DNA from: Acetobacteraceae bacterium
GTDB lineage: Bacteria; Pseudomonadota; Alphaproteobacteria; Acetobacterales; Acetobacteraceae
NCBI GenBank assembly: GCA_003164305.1
Contig: PLSZ01000048.1
Location: 11,027 to 25,597, forward strand
Direction of reading: 5' to 3'
Length of the DNA: 14,571 nt
In this document: positions 13,837 through 14,571 of the stretch, piece by piece
Numbering within the stretch: position 1 is the first letter of the stretch
Layout: every line of letters begins with the position of its first letter
The notes under the pieces: model-generated
The model's input: only the letters and a program-made list of their open reading frames with translations
Told to the model about the DNA's origin: nothing
Databases searched by the model: none
Made by a program: the position numbers and the translations under genes

Positions 13837-14571
13837 ATGACGACGACAACCGAGATCGGGACGCCGGTACTGACGAAACTCGCGCCGCGCATGGCGGTCG
13901 CGGTGACCGGCGTCGATCTCAATCACGTGCCCGATCCGGCGTTATTCGGCCTGCTGTGGCGGGCGCTGCTCGATCATCAGGTGCTGTGCGTTCGCGATCA
14001 GGATATCGGGCCGGCGGCGTTTCTCGCCGCCATCAGCCTGTTCGGGGAACCTCAGGTCCGGCCGTGGATCCCGCATGTGGAAGGCTTTCCGGCGGTCACC
14101 ACGTTGTCCAGCGAGGACCGCGACACCAAAGGCGACGGCCAGCGGCTGGTGGCCGGCGCGACCTGGCATTCGGACGACACGTTCATGGCGGCGCCATCGG
14201 CTTTGACGGCGTTGCACGGCGTCGTGGTGCCGGAGACCGGCGGCGATACGCAATTCGCCAATCTTTACGCGGCGTACGATGCCTTGCCCGAGACCATGAA
14301 ACACCGCCTGGAGGGCATGCGCGCGGTGCACATGATGGCGCCGGACCGCGACGGCATCGGGCGCACCCGCTCGATCGACCCGGCAGTGCGAGCGAAACAA
14401 ATCCCATCGACCCATCCCGTGGTACGCACGCATCCGGAGACCGGCCGTAAGGCGCTTTACATCAGCCGCAATCGCATGGATCACATCGTCGGCATGGGTC
14501 GCGCCGAGGGCCATCGCCTGATCGACGAACTGACCGAGCACGCGACACAGAATCAGTTCGTCTACCGGCAT
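13837..14571 (+). CDS. TauD/TfdA-family Fe(II)/2-oxoglutarate dioxygenase, C-terminus beyond the window
   Basis: The frame is open from the ATG at 13837 to the window edge (245 codons), with GGAGGA 7 nt upstream. The product starts TTTTEIGTPVLTKLAPRMAVAVTGVDL. It contains LLDHQVLCVRDQDIGPAAFLA (the TauD-type domain entry) and the iron motif H-x-D in WHSDDTFM (H111, D113). PSALTALHGVVVPETGGDTQFANLYAAYDALP, then THPVVRTHPETGRKALYIS (which the family uses for 2-oxoglutarate and substrate contacts), and finally FVYRH follow. The distal iron His and the 2-oxoglutarate-binding Arg lie past the edge. Family members hydroxylate taurine, alkylsulfates, 2,4-D or other acids. A sulfur-releasing substrate would be interesting beside sulfotransferases, but nothing in the sequence decides it. 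Confidence 0.92.
   Translation, partial: MTTTTEIGTPVLTKLAPRMAVAVTGVDLNHVPDPALFGLLWRALLDHQVLCVRDQDIGPAAFLAAISLFGEPQVRPWIPHVEGFPAVTTLSSEDRDTKGDGQRLVAGATWHSDDTFMAAPSALTALHGVVVPETGGDTQFANLYAAYDALPETMKHRLEGMRAVHMMAPDRDGIGRTRSIDPAVRAKQIPSTHPVVRTHPETGRKALYISRNRMDHIVGMGRAEGHRLIDELTEHATQNQFVYRH

Overview
The window reads as a high-GC chromosome segment from an alphaproteobacterium, possibly a member of the Acetobacteraceae/Rhodospirillales. The evidence is the strong GC bias, a cysteine-free rpsD standing alone with its own promoter, and intergenic palindromes of the GTCAT-CCGGGCTCGACCCGG type that I recall from many Alphaproteobacteria. The genus assignment is only an inference.

Left part (1-3400). 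A minus-strand operon runs leftward: a small ACT-like protein, an EthD-like ferredoxin-fold protein, and the N-terminal half of an MFS transporter that leaves the window. That transporter has an in-frame TGA inside its conserved motif A. A second, intact MFS transporter diverges from the operon on the plus strand. The shared intergenic region holds a 20-bp near-palindrome (operator candidate) and a hairpin. The second transporter converges on rpsD across a pair of inverted palindromic repeats.

Middle (3400-5900). rpsD has a recognisable sigma70-type promoter and a 5' leader of about 115 nt. Just upstream of it lies a pair of ~50-bp inverted repeats built from 10-11-nt CACGRAG units. Beyond that, a small membrane protein is translationally coupled (ATGA overlap) to a luciferase-like flavin oxidoreductase, which is broken by a +1 frameshift in a C run.

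Right-middle (5900-11750) is the most distinctive part: a four-gene plus-strand glycan locus. It encodes a PAPS sulfotransferase, a non-hydrolysing UDP-GlcNAc 2-epimerase (wecB, ATGA overlap), a three-module protein (beta-sandwich, GT-B and GT-A glycosyltransferases), and a second sulfotransferase-like protein starting directly after the glycosyltransferase stop. The second sulfotransferase has lost both PAPS-binding motifs. I infer a pathway that makes a ManNAc-type sugar, transfers it with one two-domain enzyme and sulfates the product, with the degenerate paralogue as a possible partner or a divergent transferase. Between wecB and the glycosyltransferase lies a mosaic of partial and complete palindromic repeats, including a 21-nt tandem array.

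Right end (11850-14571). A NiCoT nickel/cobalt transporter is followed by an exported TPR-like protein and the N-terminal part of a TauD/TfdA-type Fe(II)/2-oxoglutarate dioxygenase that runs off the window. No tRNA, rRNA, CRISPR array, phage gene or transposase was seen.
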